This document shows, piece after piece, positions 34,501-42,472 of a DNA stretch of 64,000 nt (position 1 is its first letter; each line of letters starts with the position of its first letter). This stretch comes from Siderastrea radians (lineage: Eukaryota > Cnidaria > Anthozoa > Scleractinia > Rhizangiidae), in contig OZ024896.1 in NCBI GenBank assembly GCA_964017195.1, positions 6,477,987 through 6,541,986 of the forward strand, written 5' to 3'. Made by a program: the position numbers and the translations under genes. The notes below the pieces were generated by a model. That model did not search any database, was not told where the DNA came from, and saw nothing but the letters and a program-made list of their open reading frames with translations.

Positions 34501-35049
34501 CTCATGTCTACCTATGCCAAGAGCGAGGGTACGAGCGCAACAAAGGTCGTCCTGGTTGATGATCTGCACGACGGAATTTTTCTGCTTGATGAGGTTTTCC
34601 ATTAGTTTGCTGCCAGGTTTAATCCCACGACCCTCCGAATCGGCGTCCGCCCAGACGATAGCCAAGTCGAACCGTTCATTTTCTAAAAACGAGTCATTGG
34701 ATTGAAGACCATTGACGACATCGTTGATGGCCGCTGAAGCCTTGTTATCCTGGTTTCTACGCCATTGCCACACGCGAAGTCCTGCTCCGGTAAATTCTTT
34801 TTCCTTGTTGGGCGCACTAAATTTGAACCAAAGCCAATCCCTATCCTTTAAGTTCTTATCTTTCAACACAGTGTTAATAGCATTTCGAAGGGCTATCGCA
34901 ATGCCCCAGTTCATATCAGCCACCGTTCTAAAGTTCCCTGTTCTTTGCCCATGTAGATGATAGTGCGATTCTTGGACACGGAAATGTGGCGTTTCGCGAT
35001 GATCAATAGGACTTATACGAAAATTAAAAACTCCCTCGTTGTCTGACAT
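31528..35049 (-). CDS. Protein-primed type B DNA polymerase, C-terminally truncated
   Basis: From the ATG at 35049-35047 the frame gives about 1173 residues. It has an N-terminal part of unknown fold, a Cys/His-rich zinc region (about 280-400), an acidic patch, then 3'-5' exonuclease motifs YFDIEC, AHNFKGYDGLF and YCISD (about 470-665). A FQGCAWHGCRTCF segment like that in Polinton polymerases follows, then motif A DIVSEYP (about 885) and motif B KIRMNSSWG (about 1075). The frame stops shortly after TSWARL, so the catalytic motif C with its two Asp residues and the thumb are missing. It is therefore probably not an active polymerase unless the 3' end is spliced or wrongly sequenced. It would replicate the element using a terminal protein. 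Confidence 0.85.
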   Translation of the reverse strand: MSDNEGVFNFRISPIDHRETPHFRVQESHYHLHGQRTGNFRTVADMNWGIAIALRNAINTVLKDKNLKDRDWLWFKFSAPNKEKEFTGAGLRVWQWRRNQDNKASAAINDVVNGLQSNDSFLENERFDLAIVWADADSEGRGIKPGSKLMENLIKQKNSVVQIINQDDLCCARTLALGIGRHEESSKNYKALRQTVRKQAIAAKLLHLHSGVPEGPCGIAELKKFQEYLKDRYRIIVCYGGSGFKCEAFAEPGKPEIYLLHSDDHYHLITSMAGFLNTSYFCSKCLKGYDNVGKHKCSKNKDFCTSCRQDKCLDHLEGKEAPIHCKDCNLMFKGPSCFSNHKTFTIAGHQCEGKSVCDTVKACHQCNKFLKNTKEIQYHRCGYIRCPHCKKYADYQQHKCYIQTTAQEEACKKRKRPTYDITVEGDEESDEEEEGEEPTSLEEQLIAEQCDGVSQPKVKRKRKLPTTHVYFDIECRLDEKQHTPTLLVYWNEQDPQPVSLHGEDCVKQFLKYLEELCEDYNITVIAHNFKGYDGLFVLRDCYKNKLKVEQIRQGLKLLMLKHKNIRFIDSMSFIAGSLRSFNSTFGIPQDEVQKGYFPYRFYTPETEQYVGPLPEKQYYGPEHMSVSERPKFEAWYQAETLKYEADPTKVFDLQAEMEMYCISDVKLLKAGCDIFRKGSEEIIGLNPFDSVTIAASCMADIKKNHLPENMVAAEPIMGWRSGIKTQSTEAKQWLLWEEKKLGRQIRSAMNEGEYHIPGTKYHVDGYDSQTRCCYEFQGCAWHGCRTCFPNREEKHQRLGDRSMEAVRKETEKKKEALLRRGFKIKEIWGCEWRAEKWNNQECGAYVRTLEFVQPMNPREAFFGGRTNATKLYHKCESGEKIEYADIVSEYPTVLKFKEFPAKHPEILVEPGTMDIQDWFGLIKCKVLPPRKLYHPVLPVHAEGKLLFPLCRSCIPSELEKPSPFRSCTCQHTEEERGMVGTWCTPELNKAVEKGYKIIHVYEVHHFAERLSGFCPSYIDKWMAVKAENSKLPSWVQTQADKEQFAAEYQNSTGITLDPKKLNGENKGLRQIGKIRMNSSWGRFAMRANKPKTVQVTSLIELHDLLNSDKHEFRAPRIIDDQTIELTYVNKEEDAELAKDTNIYIAAFTTSWARLMHFNRRISSYPLLKDSWII

Positions 35050-35106
35050 GTTGACAGGGCGACGACCTAAACACAAATGAAATAGCTATATCATTTACTA
35101 GAACAC

Positions 35107-35120
35107 ACCCCTTTATATAG
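35107..35120 (-). promoter_or_regulatory. TATA box of the polymerase gene
   Basis: On the minus strand CTATATAAAGGGG lies about 60 bp upstream of the polymerase ATG and directly downstream of the 32-bp repeat array. The position fits a core promoter. Confidence 0.6.
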
Positions 35121-35143
35121 CAATGGAGAAGGACCTTTTAAGA

Positions 35144-35303
35144 ATACTTATCGCTGATTGGTCCATTGTTTACCCATACTTAACGCTGATTGGTCCATTG
35201 TTTACCCATACTTAACGCTGATTGGTCCATTGTTTACCCATACTTAACGCTGATTGGTCCATTGTTTACCCATACTTAACGCTGATTGGTTCATTGTTTA
35301 GAA
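35144..35303. repeat. Five 32-bp tandem repeats with CCAAT-type motifs
   Basis: The CGCTGATTGG word starts at 35152, 35184, 35216, 35248 and 35280, exactly 32 bp apart. Each unit carries GATTGG, the inverse of CCAAT, and CCATTGTTTACCCA. The array sits between the divergent polymerase and zinc-finger genes. It is probably an upstream activating region or origin-like element. Confidence 0.9.
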
Positions 35304-35890
35304 ATACGTACTCTAGTGTTAGAGATAGTGAAACTATCATTAAATAAAGCATCAAACATAGACCTAAATCCTTCTTTCACCAGATCACCCTTTCACCTTT
35401 TGACTAATCCAGTACTTAGATGATGCTATGTTAAAATAAAGTTTGACGCTATCTTTTGCCGCCGTATTCTGCTCAATAACTTTTTCAATCGTGTTTCTTA
35501 ACCCTTCTTCTAGGGCAAAATAAATTTCGTGTGGTGATTTTGGTGGATCCTAAATAGCTGCTCACGTACTTGAAAACAACTTAATTGGGGAACAATAAAT
35601 GGTATCATTTCATTTCTTGGCTCGATGATTTTGCCGAGTTACTGTTTATAAAAATTCAATATTCATCTACCTACTTATACTTGTTTCATTTCTTTGTGGT
35701 ATTGAACTTCAAAGGTTTTGGTAAACATACACATGCGAATAGGTTTAAAAGTTATGCTTTAAGAGGCAAGGTAAATGAAAGTTAAGCCCTGTCGTGAGCG
35801 ACCGTAAACTGGTTGGGTGATAAAAATTTCTAAGTCTGATCGGCATCTGTAAGTTAAGCCTTGTCGTGAGCGGGCGTAAACTGGATGGGT
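35304..35890. other. Intergenic part of the PolB element
   Basis: Contains a two-copy repeat (GTAAGTTAAGCCCTGTCGTGAGCG at 35780 and a near-copy at 35850). No gene is recognised. Confidence 0.5.
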
Positions 35891-35895
35891 GACTA

Positions 35896-35908
35896 GGGTA
35901 TAAATAAA
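35896..35908 (+). promoter_or_regulatory. TATA box of the zinc-finger gene
   Basis: GGGTATAAATAAAG lies about 60 bp before the ATG at 35961, the same spacing as for the polymerase gene. Confidence 0.55.
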
Positions 35909-35960
35909 GCACCGTTATAGGTAAAAGCAACATTTTGACTTTATCCTTTAAAGAGGTAAG

Positions 35961-36194
35961 ATGTCTGAAAGAAAAGTATTTTGCTGTGATACGTGTCCTA
36001 AAACCTTTACTCGACCTTGGACTTTAAAACGTCATAAGAGGGATAGTTGTCAGCAAGCTAAACCGAAACCGATCCATCCATGTCCTTATTGCAAGAAATG
36101 GTTTACCAGACTTCATAACGTCAAACGTCATTTCAAAGTATGTAGCAAGAAACCAATAGAGCCAAGGATAAAATTGGAATGCAAGATTTGTTGA
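35961..36194 (+). CDS. Small C2H2 zinc-finger protein
   Basis: A 77-residue protein. The first finger reads FCCDTCPKTFTRPWTLKRH, the second HPCPYCKKWFTRLHNVKRH; each ends with a variant last ligand (C rather than H). The C-terminus ends ECKIC. It is basic and probably binds DNA. The TCPKTFTR / LCGKTFTR theme recurs at the N-terminus of the neighbouring ATPase, so both may derive from one finger module. It may regulate the element; this is inference. Confidence 0.75.
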   Translation: MSERKVFCCDTCPKTFTRPWTLKRHKRDSCQQAKPKPIHPCPYCKKWFTRLHNVKRHFKVCSKKPIEPRIKLECKIC

Positions 36195-36251
36195 ACTCAT
36201 ATGAGGAGGGCGAGAATCTTACGCTTTTAGAAAAAATTACGCTTTAGCGTG

Positions 36252-36266
36252 AAACATATATAAAGA
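36252..36266 (+). promoter_or_regulatory. TATA box of the ATPase gene
   Basis: ACATATATAAAGAAG stands about 110 bp before the ATG used for the ATPase. GTGAAACATATATAAAG resembles the other TATA contexts in the element. Confidence 0.5.
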
Positions 36267-36367
36267 AGTGCGGTGGTACCATTGAGTCATTCGTGAAAAA
36301 GAAGCTAGTAAAAGGTTTGTACGGCTTTAAATTCGAACGGAAAAAAAAAACTTTGTGTGGTAAGAAA

Positions 36368-37129
36368 ATGGGGTACCCATGTCGTTTATGCGGAAAAACG
36401 TTTACGCGAGTGGATAACAGGACAAGACATGAAATGCAATACTGTCGATGTTTACAACAAGTAGAAGAGCCTATAGAAGATCAACCCATCAAGTTTCAAT
36501 TTCATATGCCATCCTCGATTTTAATCGTGGGTCCTTCAAGTTGCGGAAAAACTTATTTTACCAAACGATTGCTGATGGAAAATCTTAATCTGTTTCAAAG
36601 AAGACCCAAAGCTGTCGTGTATTGTACCTCCATGTATCAAGAATGCTTTGAAGAGATGGGTGAAGCCGGCATACAATTTCATAAAGGAATACCTAACGAC
36701 GAGGATTTGGAGCAATGGTTTCCTAAAGGTCAAGGTCAGATTTTGATTTTGGATGATCTGATGAACGAAGATAGTGGCGATAAACGCGTGTTAGATTTAT
36801 TTACAAGGAATTCACATCATCGGGATATCACGGTTCTCTACTTGTGTCAAGATATGTTTCCCGTAGGAAAATATGCTAAAACCATTTCAAGAAACGCACA
36901 TTATATCATCGCTTTTAAAAATCCAAGAGATCAGTTAGGTGTAAGAAATGTCTTACTACAAGCCTTTCCCGGAACATGGCAACGCGCCTTACAAGTATTT
37001 CAACATGTCACCAAACAACCTTATCAGTATTTAGTACTAGATTTACACCCTGCTTCAGACGATGATCAACGACTGGTGACTCGTATCTTAAAAGATCAAG
37101 GACAAACCATGACTTTTGACTTGTTGTAA
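36368..37129 (+). CDS. Packaging-type ATPase with N-terminal zinc finger
   Basis: From ATG 36368 the frame gives 253 residues; an in-frame upstream GTG would add 25. Residues 3-24 form one C2H2-like finger (YPCRLCGKTFTRVDNRTRH). Then comes a P-loop ATPase: Walker A GPSSCGKT (about 55-62) and Walker B ILILDD (about 125-130), followed by TRNSHHRDITVLYLCQD, the sensor-like region. This is the FtsK/HerA-like family that packages DNA in Polintons, adintoviruses and large DNA viruses. The finger fused to its N-terminus is unusual. A packaging ATPase without any capsid gene is odd; it may depend on capsids from a related element. Confidence 0.85.
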   Translation: MGYPCRLCGKTFTRVDNRTRHEMQYCRCLQQVEEPIEDQPIKFQFHMPSSILIVGPSSCGKTYFTKRLLMENLNLFQRRPKAVVYCTSMYQECFEEMGEAGIQFHKGIPNDEDLEQWFPKGQGQILILDDLMNEDSGDKRVLDLFTRNSHHRDITVLYLCQDMFPVGKYAKTISRNAHYIIAFKNPRDQLGVRNVLLQAFPGTWQRALQVFQHVTKQPYQYLVLDLHPASDDDQRLVTRILKDQGQTMTFDLL

Positions 37130-37458
37130 AAGTAGGAGAAAATAAAGTGTATTTTAGAAAACACGGTTTGAAACTTAAAATTAAAAGTACTCACGGTTTG
37201 GGTCCACATGCGAGGCTAATAGCGTCAATCTTGTCTTCAAGCTTGTCTTGATGCTTTCAGTTGGGAAACTCGTAGCTGTTCTTGTAATAGGTTTGTTTAG
37301 ACTCAAGGTCTGGGATGAAATGACAGAAAATCGTGGGGTTTTTATAAGAGTTAGCGTTCATAGTTTATTGTGACGTTCACTGGGTGCTGTCTTATTGTGA
37401 GTGGGTGTAGCGTTATTGAAAGGAATTGTGACGTCGTAGGACAAGTCTGGGCAAGTAA

Positions 37459-37728
37459 ATGGGTCGTAAAAGATTCGATAAGAATGGATTTCCTATTGTA
37501 AGGACGAAAAAACTGCAGAACCTCGAAAAATATGAAGCTAAGATGACTCGCCGTCAAAAAGATCGAGATCGCATACCCTTGATAAATAAGGAATGGGAAA
37601 CATTCCCTCTCAAAGAAAAAGATAAGATAGTTTCATTTAAGGATGATATTATCATCGTAAGTATTGAGAATGCAAATAAGGGACGTAAGTTTCGGAGAAA
37701 AAAGAAAGGTGGATACCGAATTTATTGA
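37459..37728 (+). CDS. Small basic protein of the PolB element
   Basis: 89 residues, very rich in Lys and Arg, starting MGRKRFDKNGFPIVRTKK and ending RKFRRKKKGG plus YRIY. No known domain is recognised. A TATA-like TTTTTATAAGAG stands at about 37339, 120 bp before the ATG, as for the other genes of the element. Base composition and position suggest a DNA-binding or core-like protein; function unknown. Confidence 0.5.
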   Translation: MGRKRFDKNGFPIVRTKKLQNLEKYEAKMTRRQKDRDRIPLINKEWETFPLKEKDKIVSFKDDIIIVSIENANKGRKFRRKKKGGYRIY

Positions 37729-38006
37729 TCTATTGATCGGTTTTTAGTAATATTGTATAATAGGATTAACTTTGTAAGGTCTTGGATACCGAAGAAGTGC
37801 TAAGATGAATAAAGTAAGTCGGTTGTTTTAAAATGTTGGCCTAAGTTTATGTTGTATTGGTTTGGGTTTTAAAAGATTTACAAGCCGGGTTTGTAAGATT
37901 GATCATTTGGGATATTTTCTAGTATTACATTTTATAAAATTTAAAGTTTGTTTTCAAGGAATTAGTTTTTTAAAAAGAATTGATTGGGTTTGAGATTATA
38001 ACTTTG

Positions 38007-38094
38007 TTTTGGTTTTTTCAGGGCGAAAGAATTAGAATTTCCCTGGTGTAGGGTTTGTTTTGGTTTTTTCAGGGCGAAAGAATTAGAATTTCCA
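38007..38094. repeat. Two-copy tandem repeat of about 42 bp
   Basis: TTTGTTTTGGTTTTTTCAGG followed by GCGAAAGAATTAGAATTTCC is repeated once. It starts the repeat-rich right part of the PolB element. Confidence 0.85.
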
Positions 38095-38199
38095 CGGGTC
38101 CGCTTCGTATGTTGTCAGCTTGTCTGCCCATTGAATTTAAATGAAGCGAATAATCTCGCGTGGGTAAGACTTGCGCTAGTAGAAATTGAAATGTTTGTA

Positions 38200-38425
38200 C
38201 ACGCAGCTGTACACTCGCAGCTGTAAGGCTGCCAAATAAATTCTCGCGCTACGCACTCGCAGAAAAATAACCTCGCAGCTGTAAGGCTGCCAAATAAATT
38301 CTCGCGCTACGCACTCGCAGCTGTAAGGCTGCCAAATAAATTCTCGCGCTAGTAGAAGTTTTGAAAAAAGTTCGTACGGTATAACCTCGCAGAAAAATAA
38401 CCTCGCAGCTGTAAGGCTGCCATCC
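38200..38425. repeat. Interspersed 48-bp type repeat
   Basis: CTCGCAGCTGTAAGGCTGCC recurs four times, three of these followed by AAATAAATTCTCGCGCTA. CAGCTGTAAGGCTG is a short stem. No gene. Confidence 0.85.
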
Positions 38426-38600
38426 AAAAACCGGGGTCTAAAACCGGGGTCTAAAACCGGGGTCTAAAACCGAGAATTAGAAGCGGAGAATTTAAAAAGC
38501 GGAGGTTTAATAGTACGGGTTTTTAAAAGTTTTTAATAGTAGGGGATTCATATAGAGGGGGTTTCATATAGAGTTTCATATAGTAGGGGATTTTTAATAG
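38425..38600. repeat. AAACCGGGGTCT and AGTAGGGG short repeats
   Basis: Four 13-bp AAAACCGGGGTCT-like units pass into related GGAGAATTTAAAA and AATAGTAGGGG units. Low-complexity part of the element. Confidence 0.75.
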
Positions 38601-38686
38601 TAGGGGTCTAGCAAACTCTTTCGGAGAGGAAACTGGGACTTCTAAGGCATCTATACTTCCAATTGACTTGGCTTTCTTATCGGTTG

Positions 38687-38750
38687 TCGGGGTGGCGCTA
38701 TGGTTAAGGTTCTGAACTTCAAAGTCGCGAGTTCGAATCCCGGGTAAAAA
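38687..38750 (+). other. tRNA-like sequence with A and B boxes
   Basis: TGGCGCTATGG (38693-38703) fits an A box and GTTCGAATCC (38731-38740) a B box with tRNA spacing. The acceptor, anticodon and T stems do not pair well, so it is not a normal tRNA gene. It may be a tRNA-derived promoter or tRNA relic within the PolB element. A T-run (CTTTTTTTATT) soon after could end a pol III transcript. Confidence 0.4.
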
Positions 38751-38919
38751 CTCACTTTGCTTTTTTTATTAAAAGCGTAAGAAATATATAACCCACTTAG
38801 GGTACATGGGAAGACTTACATCAAGACACTCACCTACATAGAATGACAACATGGAACTTACAGATATCTATATGGAATAGGATACATGGTTTGACATACA
38901 TAGAATCACTCACTACATG

Positions 38920-39135
38920 AAACCATAAAAGCACTCACTACATGGGACCATGAAAGCACTCACTACATGGAACCATAAAATAAGTTGGAATACATAAAGT
39001 CACTCGCTACATGGAACCATAAAAGCACTCACTACATAGGATACCTGGTTTGTTAGTAGAAACTTGTTTCGTGTGAATAAAACCATCAAGTACTACATGA
39101 AATCACTCACTACATGGAACCATAAAAGCACTTAC
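38920..39135. repeat. 25-bp tandem-like repeats (CACTCACTACATGGAACCATAAAAG)
   Basis: About seven degenerate copies of a unit with CACTCACTACATGG and AACCATAAAAG, followed by GGAAATCTTCGG repeats to about 39210. The function is unknown. Confidence 0.8.
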
Positions 39136-39568
39136 ATAAAATTAGTGTTCGGAAATCTTCGGAAGAGTTCGGAAATCTTCGGGAATACCTCATTCACAGT
39201 CGGAAATCTTCGGGAATGTACAATGTACACTCACTAATTAAGAACTATTATAATTAATTAAGAACAATTAAGATAGGTGTCAACGCATGCGCAATAGACC
39301 TCATTTCTCAAAAGGTGTGAAAATCTGGCCCCGTAAGCGGATACCACTACTGCGAATGAACAAAACCTGATTTTAAAGGCATGTTTTTTATCCAGCCATG
39401 TTACCATGACAACGACACACACGCCACCTTAACTATCAAAATATGATAGACTATCGATATCCTTTTAACTAATTAATGTCTGGCAAAATTTGGTGACACA
39501 AGGATCAGCAGTTTTTGAAAAATGGCAAATGCGGTGCAGATATCAAAAACTGTGTTCAGCCACCTTAA

Positions 39569-40289
39569 GTGGCATTTTCACGATAAATTATTTTTCAAGG
39601 AAATAAAAAAAAATAATAAAAATTTAAAAATATATTTTTTTGAGAAAATGAAGAACTTTAAGTCGAAATTAACAACAAAAAATCAAATGCCGCCATACAA
39701 CAAGCACTTTTAAAATGTTAAAGGAATAACTGAATAATGGGAGATTTAGAGTGTTATCTTTTGCTATATTAAAACTATTTAACTTTTATACGTAATACAT
39801 TGTCATTGTTGTTATACCACTTTCTGTTAGCCTCAACATTGATGTATGATAAACATGAGATTGAGCATGTTAGAGACGTTTTTGGGGAAGATCAAGAATT
39901 TTAGTGGGAAAAATGGACCATTAAGGTGGAGCATTTTAGTAGAGAAACAAAAGCATGATGTCCAAAAGCCTATAGAAGAGAAATACTTTTTTTGAAAAGA
40001 AGTCTAGACCTGTAAACCATGCAACGCCGTTTTCAAAATTCTCTTGCCATTGTAAGCCTGCTATCGAAATAATAATATTGACATGGGTGGTACATGCTTT
40101 GCTCCGTGTTTTCTCTGTGTGCTTAAGTCATTTATTGATGCCCAAAATAGTCGGGATCTGTAATAAGATAGGATTTCAAGTCTAGAGGCAAATTCAAAAC
40201 AGTAACAAAGATCATGCATAGAAATAATGATCCTGATCACCACTGAGAGAAAAATGTGAAGATATGTTAAGATAATATACCCAAATTAC
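39569..40289. other. Intron stretch between the PolB element and MAM exon 2
   Basis: No exon, RNA gene or clear transposon is seen. Confidence 0.45.
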
Positions 40290-40451
40290 CTGTTTGTATG
40301 TAAAGTGACAATCCGGCTCTTCCTCGTTTTTCCAAGCGGTAAAAGAACACGATGGAGCATAACTTAGACCGCTTTGTAATTCGAGGGCTGATGATGGCTG
40401 CCCGCCCGCCAACATATGGCCTGTGGTCGTTACCGATATATAGCCATTTTC
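40290..40451 (-). CDS. MAM domain, second visible exon
   Basis: Follows TATATTTCAG and ends at ACAG before GTAATT, phase 1 at both ends. It reads KWLYIGNDHRPYVGGRAAI, then ISPRI, then CSIVFFYRLEKRG and LSLYIQ. The Y(I/M)YI...G..A.L.SP......C..F.Y......L.VY pattern is the middle of a MAM domain. Joined to the other two exons it makes one full MAM domain. Confidence 0.8.
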
Positions 40452-40580
40452 CTGAAATATAAAAAAGTAACAAATTTAAGTTTGGCCAATTTTATACAGT
40501 GGAAGCAACAAACATATTTTGACTTCTTTTGATGGCGACGTGATTCTAAATCATTGCAATAAGCCATGCAAGTTTAATGC

Positions 40581-40800
40581 CTCCCGGGGGGTACTTCTAG
40601 TAACGGGCTAATATTATAAGGATGTGTAGCTGGATGGGGGTCGCATTTTCTCAACTGGATTGACTATAACGGGTTGCATTTTCAGGCATTTTTAACAGAG
40701 TTACTAGAGTGATGGGGTCGCACATTTGCGGGATTTTTGGGGTGAGGAAATATTTGTAAGTAGGGTTTTAAAAATGGGAAGAGTCGCGGTAAAAAGGTTG
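40581..40800. mobile_element. Probable MITE fragment
   Basis: Starts CCCGGGGGGTACTTCTAGTA and contains repeated GGGTCGCA-like words. It looks like the end of a dispersed element, but no partner end is certain. Confidence 0.35.
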
Positions 40801-40849
40801 TTAACGTCAAAAGTTAGTGCTGTTGTTTAATATTTATATATTCATTTTC

Positions 40850-40930
40850 ATGGGTGGGTGGGTCGTGTTCGTGAGTCGTGAGTCGCGTGTCGTGGTTCGT
40901 GGTTCGTGGTTCGTGGTTCGTGGTTCGTGC
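40850..40930. repeat. GTTCGTG heptamer repeat
   Basis: GGTTCGT is repeated about five times after related GTGAGTCG units. The mirror sequence type (GACCCACGACCCACGA) is found at 42205-42262, so the two may be ends of one inverted-repeat element. Confidence 0.7.
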
Positions 40931-41244
40931 CCTAAACATTATTTTATGCTATTTCCATTGCAATTTTGTAACAGAGGTTTTTTCCGCATTGAATTTTCGG
41001 TGTGCCTTTTCTGATTACCCCACAATGTGTGATGCTTAACAAGGCAATATGAATACACTACAGAAATTACATTTAGATAAAGGGCCAACTAAGTTGGCTC
41101 TTTTAGGATGTGTGCATGCTTTATCCAATCACACATCAGCATTCCCACACTACTAAATCAGTGGCAAGTAAAGAGCAACTGCAACTTATTTCGGTTTCAT
41201 GAAATCAACAAGAATTGACCAAACAAAATTCCATTTGTTGTTAA

Positions 41245-41395
41245 ATATATAGAGGATATTACACGTTGGCTCGAAGATATGAATTTTATGTTCGAGTGGC
41301 AAAAACAATATCTCACTCGCGAGATGTTGTTTTTGCCACAGGAACATAAAATTCATATCTTCGAGCCAACGTGTAATGTTCTTTTCATTATATAG
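41245..41395. mobile_element. Hairpin element
   Basis: ACACGTTGGCTCGAAGATAT is mirrored by ATATCTTCGAGCCAACGTGT. The arms are more than 50 bp and the loop about 12 bp (TCACTCGCGAGA), with TATATAG-type flanks. It is a near-perfect hairpin in an intron of the MAM/lectin gene. Confidence 0.85.
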
Positions 41396-42470
41396 ACAAA
41401 TACTACAGAATTGAATCGAAAGAAAAACCTTGAAGAAATCGAAAGTGGAATCTTGCAGCTCGGCCGCTGGAATTTCTTGAATATCTCTCTTTTCTTTATA
41501 TTTTGTAAGAAAATTCTTGAGTAGTTCTAAATCGTTTGAAGTTTCTTTCTTGGTGTCTGCATTTTCCTGTTCGTTATATGAAAGATTTTATGTCAGCTTT
41601 AGTGAATTTATTCTCTATCACTCGCCATTATTAAACCGGCGTTTGGCAACATTTTCAGCCTTGCAATGGCGCGAAATGACGTCATCCAGTATCCTCACGC
41701 GTGAAGATATGGAAAATACGCCCTACGGTCCCAGATGTAGTTTCGTATGAAATTTACGAGTGCTGTATTTTCCAGTATATCACTCGCGTCTATATAATAA
41801 AAATCTTTTTCAGTTAAAAGTTAGATTGGATTTCCGGGCCATTTTTTTTGTTCCTAAAGAGAATATCTCAGTTGCTTATCTTTCTCACTTGAAAAGCCGT
41901 TAATCGTTATAAATTAGATGTTATTGTTGAAAAATAAAAAACGGCATGATCATTGACTCAACACAGAATGAAGAATAAACAACCATTACTAGAATAAATT
42001 TGGTAGTACAAAACGTTGCTGATTCTCGACAAACGTGCACGCCAAGGTAAAGTATATTCTTGCAGTTTTCAGGCAACTTTCGTGAAACTGTCCGGCAGAC
42101 TATGCGCCGGACATGAAAGAAAAAAAATGTCTCTTTTTTAATAAAAAAAATTCTCCTAAGGGGACGTAACTGATCAGTATGAATGCTTCTTTTCATCATA
42201 ACCACGACCCATGACCCACGACGCACGACCCACGAAGTACTCTGACCCACGACCCACCCACCTACGCCATTTAGCCTCACCCCCAACGATCGACTCTTAT
42301 CACCTGATGCCGTTCCTGAAATGACAAATTAAACATTAACCAAAAAGTGATTAAGATAGGGTGTATAATTGGCCACAGAATAGACTATAATGGGGCAGGG
42401 GTTCTGAGAGGCTAGAGGCACATACCCAGCAAAAATTGACCTAGGGGGTTTAATGATACCTTGAACACAT
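41396..42470. other. Intron stretch
   Basis: Apart from the heptamer-related repeat at 42205-42262, nothing recognisable; the 121-residue minus frame here has no known content. Confidence 0.4.
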
Positions 42471-42472
42471 AC

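Larger units (their letters stand above)
31081..39568. mobile_element. 8.5-kb PolB/ATPase element flanked by TTAA and 15-bp inverted ends
   Basis: TTAA at 31081-31084 is followed by GGTGGCTGAACACAG. At the other end CTGTGTTCAGCCACC (39550-39564) is followed by TTAA at 39565-39568. Between them lie four genes: a type B DNA polymerase, a zinc-finger protein, a packaging-type ATPase and a small basic protein. The gene set recalls Polinton/Maverick elements and adintovirus-like elements, but no integrase, protease or capsid gene is present. The whole element lies inside one intron of the MAM/lectin gene. Whether the TTAA ends belong to the PolB element or to an older transposon it entered is open. 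Confidence 0.6.

Noticed and set aside
31625..34960. Plus-strand frames opposite the polymerase gene
   Set aside because: They are shadows of a long coding frame and have no own signals.
35144..35303. CRISPR array
   Set aside because: The 32-bp units are directly joined without spacers, and the genome is animal.
38687..38750. Genuine tRNA gene
   Set aside because: A and B boxes fit, but the acceptor, anticodon and T stems do not pair.
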